Shown: positions 25,011 through 36,631 of the stretch, in pieces
How the letters are laid out: each line of letters starts with the position of its first letter
Position numbering within the stretch: position 1 is the stretch's first letter
NCBI GenBank assembly: GCA_030248215.1
Contig: JASANG010001788.1
Coordinates: 1-64,000 of the forward strand
DNA: 64,000 nucleotides
Reading direction: 5' to 3'
DNA from: Enoplolaimus lenunculus
Lineage: Eukaryota > Nematoda > Enoplea > Enoplida > Thoracostomopsidae
Made by a program: the position numbers and the translations under genes
The notes under the pieces: model-generated
Told to the model about the DNA's origin: nothing
The model's database searches: none
Seen by the model: the letters and a program-made list of their open reading frames with translations, nothing else

Positions 25011-27043
25011 CAGGGTGCAACCGGAGGTGAAAAATGCCGGAGGTCAACGAAATTAGCAGGAGCCAGAAGTGAGGCGAAATTAGGTAGTAAAAATGATAAA
25101 TAATTATTCATTTAATTTCAGCCAATATCTGCAGCATGTTGTTTTAAGTTGTTTAGTTTTTCGCTAACTTTCTACGAAATTTTTCCTGAAAATTGTTACA
25201 AAAGTATAATAAAATACGCTAATGGGGCGTGCACTAGTGGAAAAAATTGTACACGTCTGGGTAAAGACCAATGTCATTTTCAGGAACTCTGTGGGAAGGA
25301 TGTTATATTTAAAAGTAGTCTTTAAGCATTGTCCCAGGATAACGCAAACATCCTGCTTAGAGGGTCTCCAATGTCGCTACACTCACAGAACACAGTGCAT
25401 AATGTCCTTACGCTGTAAAAAGACACTGTTCGAAGGGACTATGGTTGTACATTTGTTTTAGCAGAAGATATGCGCAAAAAATTAGAATTCATTTCGTAGA
25501 AACAACGCTGTAGCGAGAGTCTGCGTTTTGTCACTTGTCCCTAACGAGGGACTCTGTTTTGTCCCTACTTCCTTGGAACACTGTCAGGACTGTGAGAAGT
25601 TCGTGATTTTGACTTAAGCCTGTATCCTGTATCGCCTGTATAGTTCTTTCCTCGATGTATGCTTATCGCTCTGATTTAGTAAAACGCGGCCGGTAAATGT
25701 TTATTATAAATCCCAACCCGAAACCCGTATGACACCAGATATTTAATATTAACACCAGCAAATTACAGGTTATGCAATTTAACTGGCAACCCGAGCCGGA
25801 ATCCTTAAAGCCGACGTCTGAATCTGGTTTAATCCAGCCACTGGCTTTACCGTACCCAATACTTTTGCTGTTTTCCAGAATCCGTGCAATCCTAACCCCG
25901 TTAGAATTACACCCCGTAAAACCGTGTACTCTAACCCCGTTAGAGTTACACCAAATTTCCGACCAATCTAACCCCGTTAGATTTGGCCCAGCCGTTGTAG
26001 AATAATAAATCTAACCCCGTTAGATTTATTAGACTACTTTTCCCAGGTTCTCCGGTAATACCCCAAGTTCCTTTTTTAGCACATAACACCAGTATTCAAT
26101 ACTGGGTAGAACCTGCGCCCTGCGCAACACCGATAAAATCCGTAATGCCGTAATTTCCTTCACATCCTATGCCACCGTGACTATTCCTATACCTAATATA
26201 CTTCAAGCCTTACTTACCCAAGTCCGCTACTTTTCCAAGAAATTCGCAAGTAAAAACCGTAAACCGTATAACGCACACAATCCAACAGAAAATTCCAACG
26301 CACCAATTCCAACTAGCCAAGAGTAGATACTGATTCCGGTCCTGGCTACCCATTTCGGCATCTCGACCTCATTTGCATTTTTGCCGACACCCACAATTGG
26401 GTGTCCGCAATGCGGTTGAGGTCCAGAGCCACACATCCGGTACCTTCAACAACAACAACAATAATCCCGAGACACACATATGACAAAGCACCATATTGGT
26501 GCTGACATAGCCTAGCTATGTCGTTATCCGCAGCATAGGCCAACACGATATAAAACAATATTCAACCACATTATACGGCCTCGCAGGACCCCAGGTAAGT
26601 TTACATTGCGGACACAGCCGCCATAGCATGCCTTTTATAATTTCTACGCCTTGTAGCAACACCTAAGCCTAACTTAAGTTCTAAGAGAGACTAGGTGGAG
26701 CCAGGAACTCCCTTAAGGTGTGGTTTTGATATAGGGTTTTATTTTTATAGTTTGAAATAGGTTTAAGTGTGGCATAGCCACCTACAAGGACAAATACGAC
26801 TCTCTAAGCACAGGATGTGTGTTGTTATCAGGCCCTCGTTACAGCATCGTTTTTGACACTGGTCCTAAGGGGGTTGGTGGCAATTTTTTACAGATTTGCG
26901 CGCATTATTACGTGGATGATCCATAACAGATAAATTTTGCAAAATTTTACTACCGAAATGGCCGGAACTTCCGGCAAAAATTCTACCGGAACTGGAGGCC
27001 TATTTTCTGCCGGACCCGAAGGCAGACCTCCGGTTGTACCCTG
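25011..27043. mobile_element. 2-kb hAT-type insertion with family B ends and a 1.7-kb interior
   Basis: The left end starts CAGGGTGCAACCGGAGGTG and matches family B to about 25221. The right end, from about 26926 to 27043, matches the other half of family B and ends TCCGGTTGTACCCTG. The whole is flanked by a perfect 8-bp duplication ACCACTTC (25003-25010, 27044-27051), so it entered as one hAT-type insertion. Between the halves, about 25222-26925 is foreign to other family B copies, with no transposase recognised. It is either a later insertion into a MITE or the interior of a longer relative. Confidence 0.85.
25892..26023. repeat. Four copies of the near-palindrome CTAACCCCGTTAG
   Basis: Cores lie at 25892-25904, 25931-25943, 25968-25980 and 26011-26023. 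The flanks differ between copies but in three of them extend the palindrome: ACT/AGT, AAT/ATT and TAAAT/ATTTA. Spacing is about 37-43 bases. The surrounding DNA (about 25690-26330) is rich in C and poor in G on the plus strand. Confidence 0.85.
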
Positions 27044-27691
27044 ACCACTTCATAATTGGTTGAAGGGGTCAAATTAATCAGAGGACAGGACTAAATAACG
27101 CTAGAGAGACTAAACACCCCTGCGCCGCCTTCTGTAATGTCCAGAAGTACTGTGATACTATACTGTCGGCGTACCTGAGGTAAAAAGGTTGATTATATAT
27201 ATAATCGTAAACCTGTTCCTTACACAGGCATAACAGTTTAGTAGCCTCAGCCTAACCGTTAGCCTTTGCATATCAGCAGGGTGAGTTTTTTCCAAAAAAC
27301 AGTTGAATTGACCAAAAAAGCTATTTTTTTGATCAGGCTTAGGCTAACGCTTAAGCTTACGAATAGATTCATCTTTATGCTTAGGCTTAGGAATATGCTT
27401 AGGAATGTGCTGATACTACTGTTCCGGTACTGTTATGAGCCAACATTTTTATTGTTTTAAAATGTAAACATACTGCCGAACATTGATAATAAATTGGATT
27501 TGGTTTTGGATTCGTTTTTTTCACAGCCGAATGCGAAGTGCTAATTTTTGCCGAATCCGGACTTTATTGCCGCCCTGGTGTAAAAACCGCAAAATTTGAA
27601 AGCACAAAAACATACATCATACTAGAAAATCCTGAATCCACGACTAACAAAGGCTCTGCATGCAAAAAAAACTAATCCGAGTCTTCCACTA

Positions 27692-28466
27692 CTGTAGTGA
27701 CCCGAATAAGGGAGGGGTAATCAGAGGGGTGTTCCCATTTTGAGTCCCATTCAATTGGAGTGCGTATCTTTTATAGAGTCCGTAAGCGGATAGAGTCTCT
27801 AAATCCTAGAGTCCATAAATATCAATTATCTCTAATTTTAGTGCATATATAAGTGACTCCAGTACCAAATAAAGTTCAGTTAGAATCTTTAAAGTATACT
27901 TAAATATCAGGGTACATCCGGAGGTCTGTCTCCTTCTCTAGCTTCGGCAGAAAATCGGCCTCTGGCTCCGGCAGAAAATCGGCCTCCGGCTCCGGCAGAA
28001 AATCGGCCTCCGGCTCCGGCAGAAAATCGGCCTTCTGCTCTGTCTCCGGTAGATATTTTGCCGGAGGTTCCGGCAATTTCGGTAGTAAAACTTTGTATAA
28101 TTTTGCAAAATTTATTTGTTTAGCGCGTTTCGTTTTTACTTTTGTCACAATTTTCAGGAAAGGATTTCCAAAATTTCACAGAAAATTAGCGTAAAACTAA
28201 ACACATTGACAACATATTGCAGATATTGGCTAAAAGTAACTAATTATTATTTTTCCTACCTAACTTCGCCTCATCTCCGGCTCCAGCTCCAGCGCCAGCT
28301 CCGACAAGTTTCATTGACCTCCGGCTCCGCCTCCGGTATTTTTCACCTTCGAGTTGCACCCTTTTAAGTATTGAAAGTGCATTCCTAAGTATAACCTTGC
28401 ATTATCGCTCAAGCTTTTGATACAACACAAATAGACGTTTCATTCAACGGATTCGGGTAACTACAG
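27692..28466. mobile_element. MITE family A, reverse orientation, split by a family B insertion
   Basis: It starts CTGTAGTGACCCGAATAAG and ends GGTAACTACAG. Its two parts are separated by a complete family B element at 27908-28363, after which family A sequence (CCTTGCATTATCGCTCAAGC) resumes. This orders the two insertions: A first, then B. Confidence 0.85.
27908..28363. mobile_element. hAT-type MITE, family B, nested in family A
   Basis: Runs from CAGGGTACATCCGGAGGTC to GAGTTGCACCCTT. The left subterminal part is a tandem array reading GGCTCCGGCAGAAAATC several times. Flanks TTAAATAT (27900-27907) and TTAAGTAT (28364-28371) match at seven of eight, the hAT length. A frame through the array encodes a proline/glutamate repeat, but it is not a gene. 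Confidence 0.88.
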
Positions 28467-29159
28467 TACTAGTCTCAGCGTCAAATACAGAAATTTGTAA
28501 TGAGAGCCGCGCAATGTAATATTTAAGTTTTGGCACTATCTTGATGACTCAGCTAGATCTTCTGACAATCAAGATTTTGATTTTTAAAATTTATATTTCT
28601 GTCGACCTTATATACAACATTTTCCTTTAGTTTTCAAAGTGTTTACGAAAAAAGCTTTTGGAAATTTGTGCATTTTTAGACGTTGTTTATGACCAGTGGT
28701 GAATAATGACAGTTTGCTTTAAACCGGCAGCTAAATCTCTAGTAGTAATATATCGTTTATCCAAACTGTTTAATATCAAGTATATTTTCAACTAAGTGAA
28801 AACCTTTCAATTTAAGCACAGGTATTTTAATTAATAAACGCATGACCACTTGAAGCTGTAACGAGTTTCTATCAACTGAAATAATCAATAAAATGTATGT
28901 ATATAAATCTTTCACGGCTACAGTTTTTGAACCGGTTTCCATTTTCGTAGCCAGATGGTAGAGTCCAACCCTTTTAGCGATTTCTGTCCAGAGGCTTTTA
29001 GGAACTTTTGGTTTGTTACGCAAGAATTCGCTTAAAATTTTTATGCAACTTAAGATTGTTTTTCAACCTGGCGTCATGTATCTTAAAATTATATAAGCTG
29101 GTCTTTCAGTTAATCTGTGTAACATAATGTGTAAACTTATTCTACGTAGAATATATGTC
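28467..29159. other. Intergenic; one unassigned minus-strand ORF
   Basis: A minus-strand open frame of 88 codons at 28757-29023 reads smoothly (for example VPKSLWTEIAKRVGLYHL). It contains an internal acceptor-like TTATTTCAG, belongs to no family I recognise and has no visible partner exons. Not called as a gene. Confidence 0.3.
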
Positions 29160-29447
29160 TTACTTTAGGAATATTCTCAGGCTCATGCTTAGCTTTATGC
29201 CTGAGCTGTAAGTTTACGGTTAGGCTTATGCTTAGGCTTTTGCCTCTAGTTTACATTTACGCTTTAGATTTCAGCTTACAGTAAGGCTTGAATTTTAGGC
29301 TCATGCGTAGACTTCGACTTAGGTTCAGGCTTAGGCCTAAGGCTAAGGCTTATGTTTTAGGCTTAGACTTAGACTTAGGTTTTAGGCTTGTGCTGAGGCT
29401 AACGCTTCGGTTTACGCTTACGCTTAAGATTTAGGCTTAGAATTAGA
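29160..29447. repeat. Degenerate TTAGGC-like hexamer array
   Basis: About 290 bases in which variants of TTAGGC/CTTAGG recur (TTAGGCTTATGC, CAGGCTTAGGCC and similar). It is longer than the interior of family G MITEs, which have the same unit, so it is probably an expanded G interior rather than telomeric DNA. Confidence 0.7.
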
Positions 29448-29700
29448 CTGACCATCCCAGTGAAATCATAGGCTCGATGCGGTCCGGCTTTCCTGATCGA
29501 CACATCGAAAACATAGGCTGAAGCTGTTCCGACAGACCCAGCAAAAACATAGATTCGAAGCTGTCCTGGCTGTTCCGACCGACCGTCGAAAACTGGGCTA
29601 TTGGCCGGTGCAGAAAAATATAGGCTCGAAGCTGTCTCGCCAGCCGGAAGATATATTCGAAGCCGTGCCGCCGTTCCAGCAAAAATATTGGTGCAGGAGT
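29448..29700. repeat. Diverged minisatellite, unit about 50-60 bp
   Basis: About four to five units share AAAACATAGGCTCGAAGCTGT followed by a GC-richer CCGNCCGACC segment. Copies are clearly related but diverged. It directly abuts the TTAGGC-like array. Confidence 0.75.
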
Positions 29701-31061
29701 GTACGGTATTCCGTGGTATTGCTGTCGCGCGTTTAAAGAGAACTTCCCTCAGAGTAGCGTTGACGGAATTTATTTAGCAAGCTCCAATTTTCAAATTACA
29801 GATCAGCCGGCTTCGCGCAATGCGCAAAAGTTAGCGGATGCACAGCAATCTGCGTGCAAGGTTTCTGTTCACTGAAGGATCACAATTTTGTTCTGAGAAA
29901 ATATTGTAAAACAAAGTATGCCGAAAAGTTCTCCAAATTACGTCGTTTTCAGTGTTTCTGCACTTCATTGAGTTGGGAACTATCATGCTAAAAGATTGCT
30001 TAAAGAATAAAAATTACGGCTCGGAAACGTGAAAGATACCAAATTGAATTTCGGATATCCGCAATAAAAAATTTAGTTTAGGATATCCGGATATTCGGGT
30101 ATCGAGCGGATATGCAGATAAATATCCGGCAGGAATTGGGAATGTGGATATTTCAATAAGTATCCGATGTCCATCGCTAGTATCTACGTATACATGCGCG
30201 CGTCATCCATCCTGTTTCGATCGCATGCCTGCCTGCTGTTTTTTAAATTGCTTTCCAAAACAGAGGCATAAAAATAGGCTTTTTTGCAGAAGACTACGAA
30301 CGTACAGCTCCCCATGAGTCCAATTGTTGGGTTTTTGGATTTCATGAGAAAAATATTTTCTGTTTTTCAGTTTGATTTTATGAAATTTGGTAGCATTAAT
30401 CTTCGCGATGATAATGTCTGTTTGCTGTTTGTGTCTTGATATCGCAGTAACATTACTGGCACGGAAATTGAACGAATAGTTTTGGTGAAAAACAGTCTTT
30501 TGAAACTCTCAACTTGTAGTTGGCCTGCAGGCGAGTATCTAGTCGGTCTGGGGGTCTAGACACCTCTCAATCTATGGACCAAGAACCGTTCTGCGACTGC
30601 TTGTAAGGGATTTTATTTAAAATTTAACTCCACTACTAGTAACGTCTCTAAGATTCAAAACAAAAACGAATTGTTTTATAGAATGGAAAACGTGTAATTT
30701 TCCGCTTGAATAAGGCCCAAACTTAGGCTTAGCTTATGATTATGAAACTTAGGCTTAGCTTATGATTATGCTTGAAAATAGAGGGCTTAGCTTGCGGGAA
30801 AAAGGTGTATAAGTGCCGAAACTTTTCCCTCAAAACAGCTAAAATTAAATCGTAGCTATCCCTGCAATCTTTGCTCTATAAGGCTGTTGCACCACAGAAA
30901 GAGACAATTACACTTACCCCTTAGAATTTAGATTCGTTTTATTTTCTAGTTTATATAATACGTTACTAACACAAAGTTTGCTCCCGCCGTCTATTTACGA
31001 TGTTGTCCTAAACTTTGACGTAGTTTTATGTCTGATATAATAACTTTTTACTGATTTTCAG
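29701..31061. other. Non-coding stretch with an ATATCC-hexamer repeat remnant
   Basis: Near 30045-30180, repeated GGATATCCGG units and an end GATGTCCATCGCTAGT look like one end of a hexamer MITE; a left end of the same type (GTGATGGGCATCGGATA) is at 32215. A short tandem pair with GGCTTAGCTTATGATTATG sits at 30725-30775. No gene was recognised, although an upstream exon for the 31062 ORF could be hidden here. Confidence 0.4.
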
Positions 31062-31563
31062 AGTTGAACGTAAACAAATTTGGAGTTCAATTCGAATATA
31101 TCTAGATATAGTTCGCAGTGAGATTCAATTTGAAGTTGCAAGCTTGGTAGTGAATATGCCGAAATTACCTATATACACGCTACCTTTATGGTCTGAATTT
31201 AATTCCAAATCCTGTCTTATTGTAATTGATCGAAAATTGGTGCTAAAAACGGTAATGCGTATTCCAATTTTTGAAATTCTCTTCTCAAACGACACTTATT
31301 CCACCATGCGGGCAACTTCTTTGCGATTTCATGATTTCCGTACTGTAAATACGATTCCATTAAGGAACATCAGAGTGATTCGCAACCATCGCAATAAACC
31401 ATGTAACTTGCTTTGCCATTACTGTTATTTTATTTGTAAGCAGGAAAGCCTACTTGGCAGCCAATCGGACGAAAGTACTTCTCTGCCATATGCTGCAGCA
31501 GCTATGCACCTAAAAACCACTCGTGGTCATATAAGAGCGTTTAAGCGCTGTCTTAATTTATGA
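31062..31563 (+). CDS. Putative terminal exon of an unidentified protein
   Basis: An acceptor-like CTGATTTTCAG ends at 31061, and the frame then stays open for 166 codons to TGA at 31563. The first ATG inside is at 31156, which would give a 135-aa single-exon protein. The sequence is not low complexity. Near its end it has a Cys/His cluster, CNLLCHYCYFICK, and it closes with TTRGHIRAFKRCLNL. ATTAAA follows about 20 bases after the stop and could act as a variant poly(A) signal. I recognise no family, and no upstream exon was identified. It could be the last exon of a spliced gene, a small single-exon gene, or chance. Confidence 0.4.
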
Positions 31564-32925
31564 CTGCATTACAGAACTGTGCTCAATTAAAGTTTATTGT
31601 TTCGTTTTGAAACAGCGGTAGCTTTTTGAAAAGAGTTAATATGTGTTGCTTGGCTAATAATTAATTTCGAACGCTAGTTGTGGTTTTTGTGGTGTTTAAG
31701 ATTAAGGGCAAGAGTTACGTTGTTGATCGCATTTATAGAATATTTTGATTTTGCGTGGTGTTTAAGCTATCAAGCATAAATTAAAGATAATATCCTTAGA
31801 TTAAACTTTTGTATATACTTAAAAATTCGTCTTCAATTTCCGCTTCCGGTATCACTAGCTCTAGACAAGAGCGCAGCCAGGGAGGCAAGGGGGCTATGTT
31901 TCAACAATAATTTTGGCAAAATTTCACTTTTGAATAAATTGAAACCAGGATGTCCTGTGTCTCACTCCCGCACACTTTGCTTTAGTGGTATATATAGCAA
32001 AATTTATTTTCTCTCGCGTTGTTGTGTGTAGTGACTGTTTTTGTACCATGTATTTTAATCAAAAACTGTTGTATAAACCAACGCACACATATTGTGAGTT
32101 TCATTGATTATCGCTGTCTGCAAATAACGGCAATCGGTTGCATTATCCTGGATCAGGTAGGGTGATTTTACACATAAAAAGGCATTAAATCACATCTATA
32201 AACTATGTTAGGTAGTGATGGGCATCGGATATATTTTCATAACCCGATATCCGGCAACTTACCGGATATTTATCCCGATATCAGTAATTAAATTTCAATT
32301 TTGGATAACCGAAACATTTGGTTTAGAAGATTGCTACAATTGCATGGATCATCTGAGTGAGCGTTGCCGGCGGAAGCGCCCCCTCAAAAAAACCTCCCAA
32401 CTGGTGTCGATCATTGGGGGGTTCCATTTAGGTTAACTAAAAAATTTGTTCGCTGACCTCAAAGTTATAGAGTTGTAAAACATTTTATTTGGGAACGACT
32501 ATTTTAACGTCCGCCTTGTGAATGAGTTGAGTTGGTTTGTCTCCGTCTGATTTGAACCACTGCAACAGAGTTTGTAGTATATAATTAGCAAAGATGAAAC
32601 CGTGTTGAGTAAGCGTAAAAAATTAGTTTGTCTGTGTGAAACAAGATTCGTTGAACGTCGTTCTGCTGTTTTGGCTTTTAAAGGTCTGATAACGCATGTT
32701 TCTGAAGCTATGGAGGAGTTAAAAACATTGCAATCAGTAGACGCAAAAATGGTGGCACATACGTATCACAAAGCAGCCTTTTACTTCCACTGGAGCTGTA
32801 TTTAAAAATTTGCCTTCTCCATTCGTAAAATGAAGCTGAACCTTTGAAGCTGTACACACTTTTAAAGGACTGAAGAATTCTTTATCTCTGCAAAAGTCAT
32901 CGTAGTGTTTGTGATTTCTGTTTGT

Positions 32926-33259
32926 CAGGCTGCAACCAAAATTTCGATTTTGATTAGAATTCCGATTCAAAACGAGTTCCAATTCGGAATCGGAATTTTG
33001 CAATTTTAATTCATTCATACTTCGGTTGCATAAAACTTCTCTCGATCTCAACATCTAAACAAACAAAACTACTGTTTTATTTTGAAAATAATTGTTTGTA
33101 CTTTAGCATTACTGAACCAAAACAATGCCAATATGTTGATGCGATGTTTTCGAAAATTGTTGCCAACTAACAGATACCCTACATTAATATATCGTACTCT
33201 CTCAAAATTTGTAGTTTTGATTCTGACTCCGGTATTATCCAGTTCCGTTTTGCACCCTG
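32926..33259. mobile_element. hAT-type MITE, family C
   Basis: Starts CAGGCTGCAACCAAAATTT and ends CCGTTTTGCACCCTG, with CCGATT-type units inside. It is shorter than the copy at 4897-5357, so it carries an internal deletion. No flanking duplication is readable. Confidence 0.75.
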
Positions 33260-33539
33260 TTACACATGCTAATTGATGAAAAGTGATTAACACACTATAT
33301 TTAAAGTATTTCTGTGCCCCCCAAACAAAAATCCTGGCTACGCCCATGGCTCTAGATACCTGATCAAATGTTTGCAGGAATTCAGTTTATAAACCGTTAA
33401 AGTCATTTATGGCTTTGCAACCAAATCCTTGTTTAGTTTTTCAGAGTAGAATACCGGAATGAAATAAAAGCAGGATGCGATGAAAAATTTTAATTACAAA
33501 ATTTTATGCTCATGTTTGCGTTTTGAACTAACTTTCTGC

Positions 33540-34186
33540 CAGGGTGCAACCGGAATTATAAAACACCGAAACCGGAGTCGGAACCGGGAAACAAATAATA
33601 CTTGCACAGAAAAATTCATTTTTAAAGCTATTCAATCGTTTTTAATAGGAAAATAGTTTATTATTAGCGATACGAATACTTGTGCTGCTAACAACATAGA
33701 AGTTAATTCAAATACGGCTTCGCACAAATGACTGAGTGGTATTATTTTGAGATACGCTATCATTTTCTATTTGAATTAAGTCTTGAAGACACGATTGAGA
33801 AACATATTTTGTCTGAACCGGGGCGTTGTATACTTATGATGAGATATTTGCTTTTTATTCTGTGCCCTCGAACATTATTGAAAATTGAAATCTTACTTAT
33901 GTGTAAACACACCATTTAGAATGCCAAAATCCTGAAACAAATGCAGTAGCTGGAAACGTATGATAAATAATGAAGTATGACACGAATTGAAAATTTTGGC
34001 AAAATACGCTCAGACAATTTCAAAAAAATAAGAAGGTATGCAAATTTTTCGTTAATTTTTGAATGAGAAATATTTTCAATTCCGAAATACCCGGAAATTT
34101 CGGTGAAAAATACGGAATTTATTACCAGAACCAGATAGGAAAACATACCGAATGTCCCAACCGGAACCGAAATCCGGTTGCCCCTG
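33540..34186. mobile_element. hAT-type MITE, family D (longest copy)
   Basis: The ends are CAGGGTGCAACCGGAATTAT and ATCCGGTTGCCCCTG, with subterminal CCGGAA units. Flanks CTTTCTGC (33532-33539) and CTTTCAGC (34187-34194) match at seven of eight. At 647 bp it is the longest D copy here; short frames within it are not genes. Confidence 0.85.
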
Positions 34187-34194
34187 CTTTCAGC

Positions 34195-35475
34195 TAAGAT
34201 ACATTATTAAATATTTAATAATCCTATATGTGTAAAATATTTGCAATGTTGTTTCTCTCAATCTGCGCTTGGAGTTGCTAGTAAAACTTGAAACGTTTTT
34301 CTACAAAGGCTCATCTGATTTAACTAAATCTATATAGTAAATACGTAGACGGAAAAAATTCAAAACATACAGCATTATTTGACGTTTTTGAAAATTTAAA
34401 ATTGTGAAGTCTGAGCAATCTGAACTTTAAATTGGGTGACTCAGTAAAAAGTAATAGAAATTTCATACACATATTTTAACAATTTCCAACATACACTCTT
34501 GTTTGAGCTGTACAATAGTCAGGAGTTTTACAGAAATTACAGCTAATTACTAGCGCGATAGCATTTAGTTGTTTAGCTTTGCTCGTAATCTACTTGTTAA
34601 TGTCTGTAGAATATGTATTTAAGACCTGTGTTTGAGTTGTATTCGACGATGACACAAGTTATGATGGGTGTGTAAAACGTACTGGATTTTGATGGCTGAA
34701 ACTGCATCGTAAATAAGTTTTACACGTAGTTCACAGGAAACGGCGTCACTCTTGCACAACTTTTGGCCAACGTCGTATGACATGTTCTCCAATGCCATAC
34801 ATAAGGTGTTCCAACTTGAACAAAATTTTTCTCCGATTCAATTTCGTGCCGGAACGAACTTTGTTGCTTACATTTAATTATTTTTGAAACGGAACAAATC
34901 AGTCGGAGTAGTAAATCGAAACAGAATTCTTCTGAAATCGTCCCTCAGTGTTTTGATTGTATTGGTATAGAAAAGCAACCTGAACTGTTATACGATGGGT
35001 GTCTGTCAGTTAAGACCGATATCGTTTCTATAAAAAGATTAAATGTTCATAAAATGCACAGTAATATACATATGGTTGCACTTTTACGTGTATTTTATAT
35101 TAATATTTCACGCTGCAGTTGCAATGGTAAAAAATAGAAAAGACACTGCACCCGACAAGTTATATATGATCTAATTTTCAAAGCGATGCATAGTTTATTT
35201 TTTAGAAACAACTCGAATGCTTTTTCCAATGTTCAGTGAATATACATGGTCGGGGTGCGAACAAAGTAGACTGTCCACTAAAACATGAAAATCTGTTTAT
35301 TCAGTATGAAGCCGAGGAAAATTTATTCAAGAGTTTGCAATGTTACAAACCAACGTAAATGGTGAAGAGACGTTTTGCAAATTTACTAATCGCGTTTCGA
35401 TGTTTTTAATTCATATTTAAATATTCAACGAAGCGTTCGTAAACATTTTGTTATCGATGCATGAAATGAAAGTAT
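34195..35475. other. Intergenic, nothing recognised
   Basis: No coding frame of note and no repeat family that I can name. Confidence 0.4.
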
Positions 35476-35483
35476 GTTACAGC

Positions 35484-35754
35484 CAGGGTGCAACCGGAAT
35501 TATAAGATACCAGAACCGGAACGGTAAAATTAAAAATTCTTGTCACCGAAAAATTCACTTTTAACGCTATTTTATCGCTTTTAACTGTGTAAACACACTA
35601 TTTAGGATGCCAAAATCCTGAAACGAATGCAATAAAGCTTAAATTACTTTGGCAATACGTGTTCAGACAATTTTAATGCCGGAATTTTTACCGGAACCGG
35701 ATAGTGAAAAATACCGGATCTCCCTACCGGAACCGGAATTCCGGTTGCACCTTG
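35484..35754. mobile_element. hAT-type MITE, family D, with perfect target duplication
   Basis: The ends are CAGGGTGCAACCGGAATTAT and CGGAATTCCGGTTGCACCTTG. The 8-bp duplication GTTACAGC is exact on both sides (35476-35483, 35755-35762). Multiple CCGGAA units sit just inside each end. This copy is the clearest proof of hAT-type integration for family D. Confidence 0.93.
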
Positions 35755-36297
35755 GTTACAGCTTTGGTTTTTAGCGTTAAATATTATGGTGGCGATTTTA
35801 AAGACATTGTGCGTATGTCGTATTTGAGCAACAGCCAGTTTTGTTCCAATTACTTCTACTGAAATTATATATTAATTTGAAAATCCGAAATTTAGAGGTA
35901 ATTAAAAATTTATAATAATATATTTTGAAATACTTATTTTTAACAGTGCGCTGTTTTGAGTAATTACATCTTAAACTAATGTTGACTTAATATAAAATAA
36001 ACGCATCGCCGTAGCTTGTGAATTGTTAGCTCTGCGTTTCGTTTAGCCAGTTTTCAAGTACTGCCTTTTAACCATCTGAATAAAGTAGCGCAGAGTTTAG
36101 TCACAGCTGTTTTAAAACAGAAAACTTAGCATTTTAAGAAGTTTTATTGTATTTTTGCTTTTGAAATTTGAGTGGCAGATTCATACTTGTGTCTACTCGG
36201 CCGCTAGATGATGACTGTATTAAGTTGTGGGATTTATGTGAATTGTATATAGGATTGCTCACAGTTTTTATTTTTTGCGCGTGACTAAATACTTTGG

Positions 36298-36631
36298 CTA
36301 CGGACTGTTATTTATTTTTAAACCCGCCCTCCACCACCCCTCGTTACTGATATATCCAGCTTGCAACTATCTTTGAGCGATAATGCAAGCTTATACTTAG
36401 GAAAGTACTTTTAAAACTTAAGTATGCTTTAAAGATTCCAATTCAAGTTTATTTGTTCCTGGAGTCATTTATGCATTACAATTAGAGACAAATGTCATTT
36501 ATGAGCTCTAATTATGTTCAGGGACTCTATCCGTCTACGGACACTTATTAGGAATACGAACTCTTATTGACTGGGACTCAATGGGGACCTGTCTTACTAC
36601 CTCCTCCCCATCTTATTCAGGATACTACTGT
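36298..36631. mobile_element. MITE family A, left end missing
   Basis: It matches family A from GGCTACGGACTGTTATTTA through TGGAGTCATTTATGC and the right-half motifs to TATTCAGGATACTACTG. The right terminus is degenerate. Confidence 0.75.

Noticed and set aside
27900-28148. Minus-strand ORF with a repeated acidic/proline motif (EPEADFLP)
   Set aside because: It is the CCGGAG-type subterminal array of a family B MITE read in one open frame, not a gene.
28757-29023. 88-codon minus-strand ORF with smooth protein-like sequence
   Set aside because: No family recognised, no convincing splice partners and no start context; kept only as a note.
29160-29447. Interstitial telomere made of TTAGGC
   Set aside because: The units are highly degenerate, and the same hexamer fills the interior of family G MITEs with defined ends, so a MITE origin is simpler.
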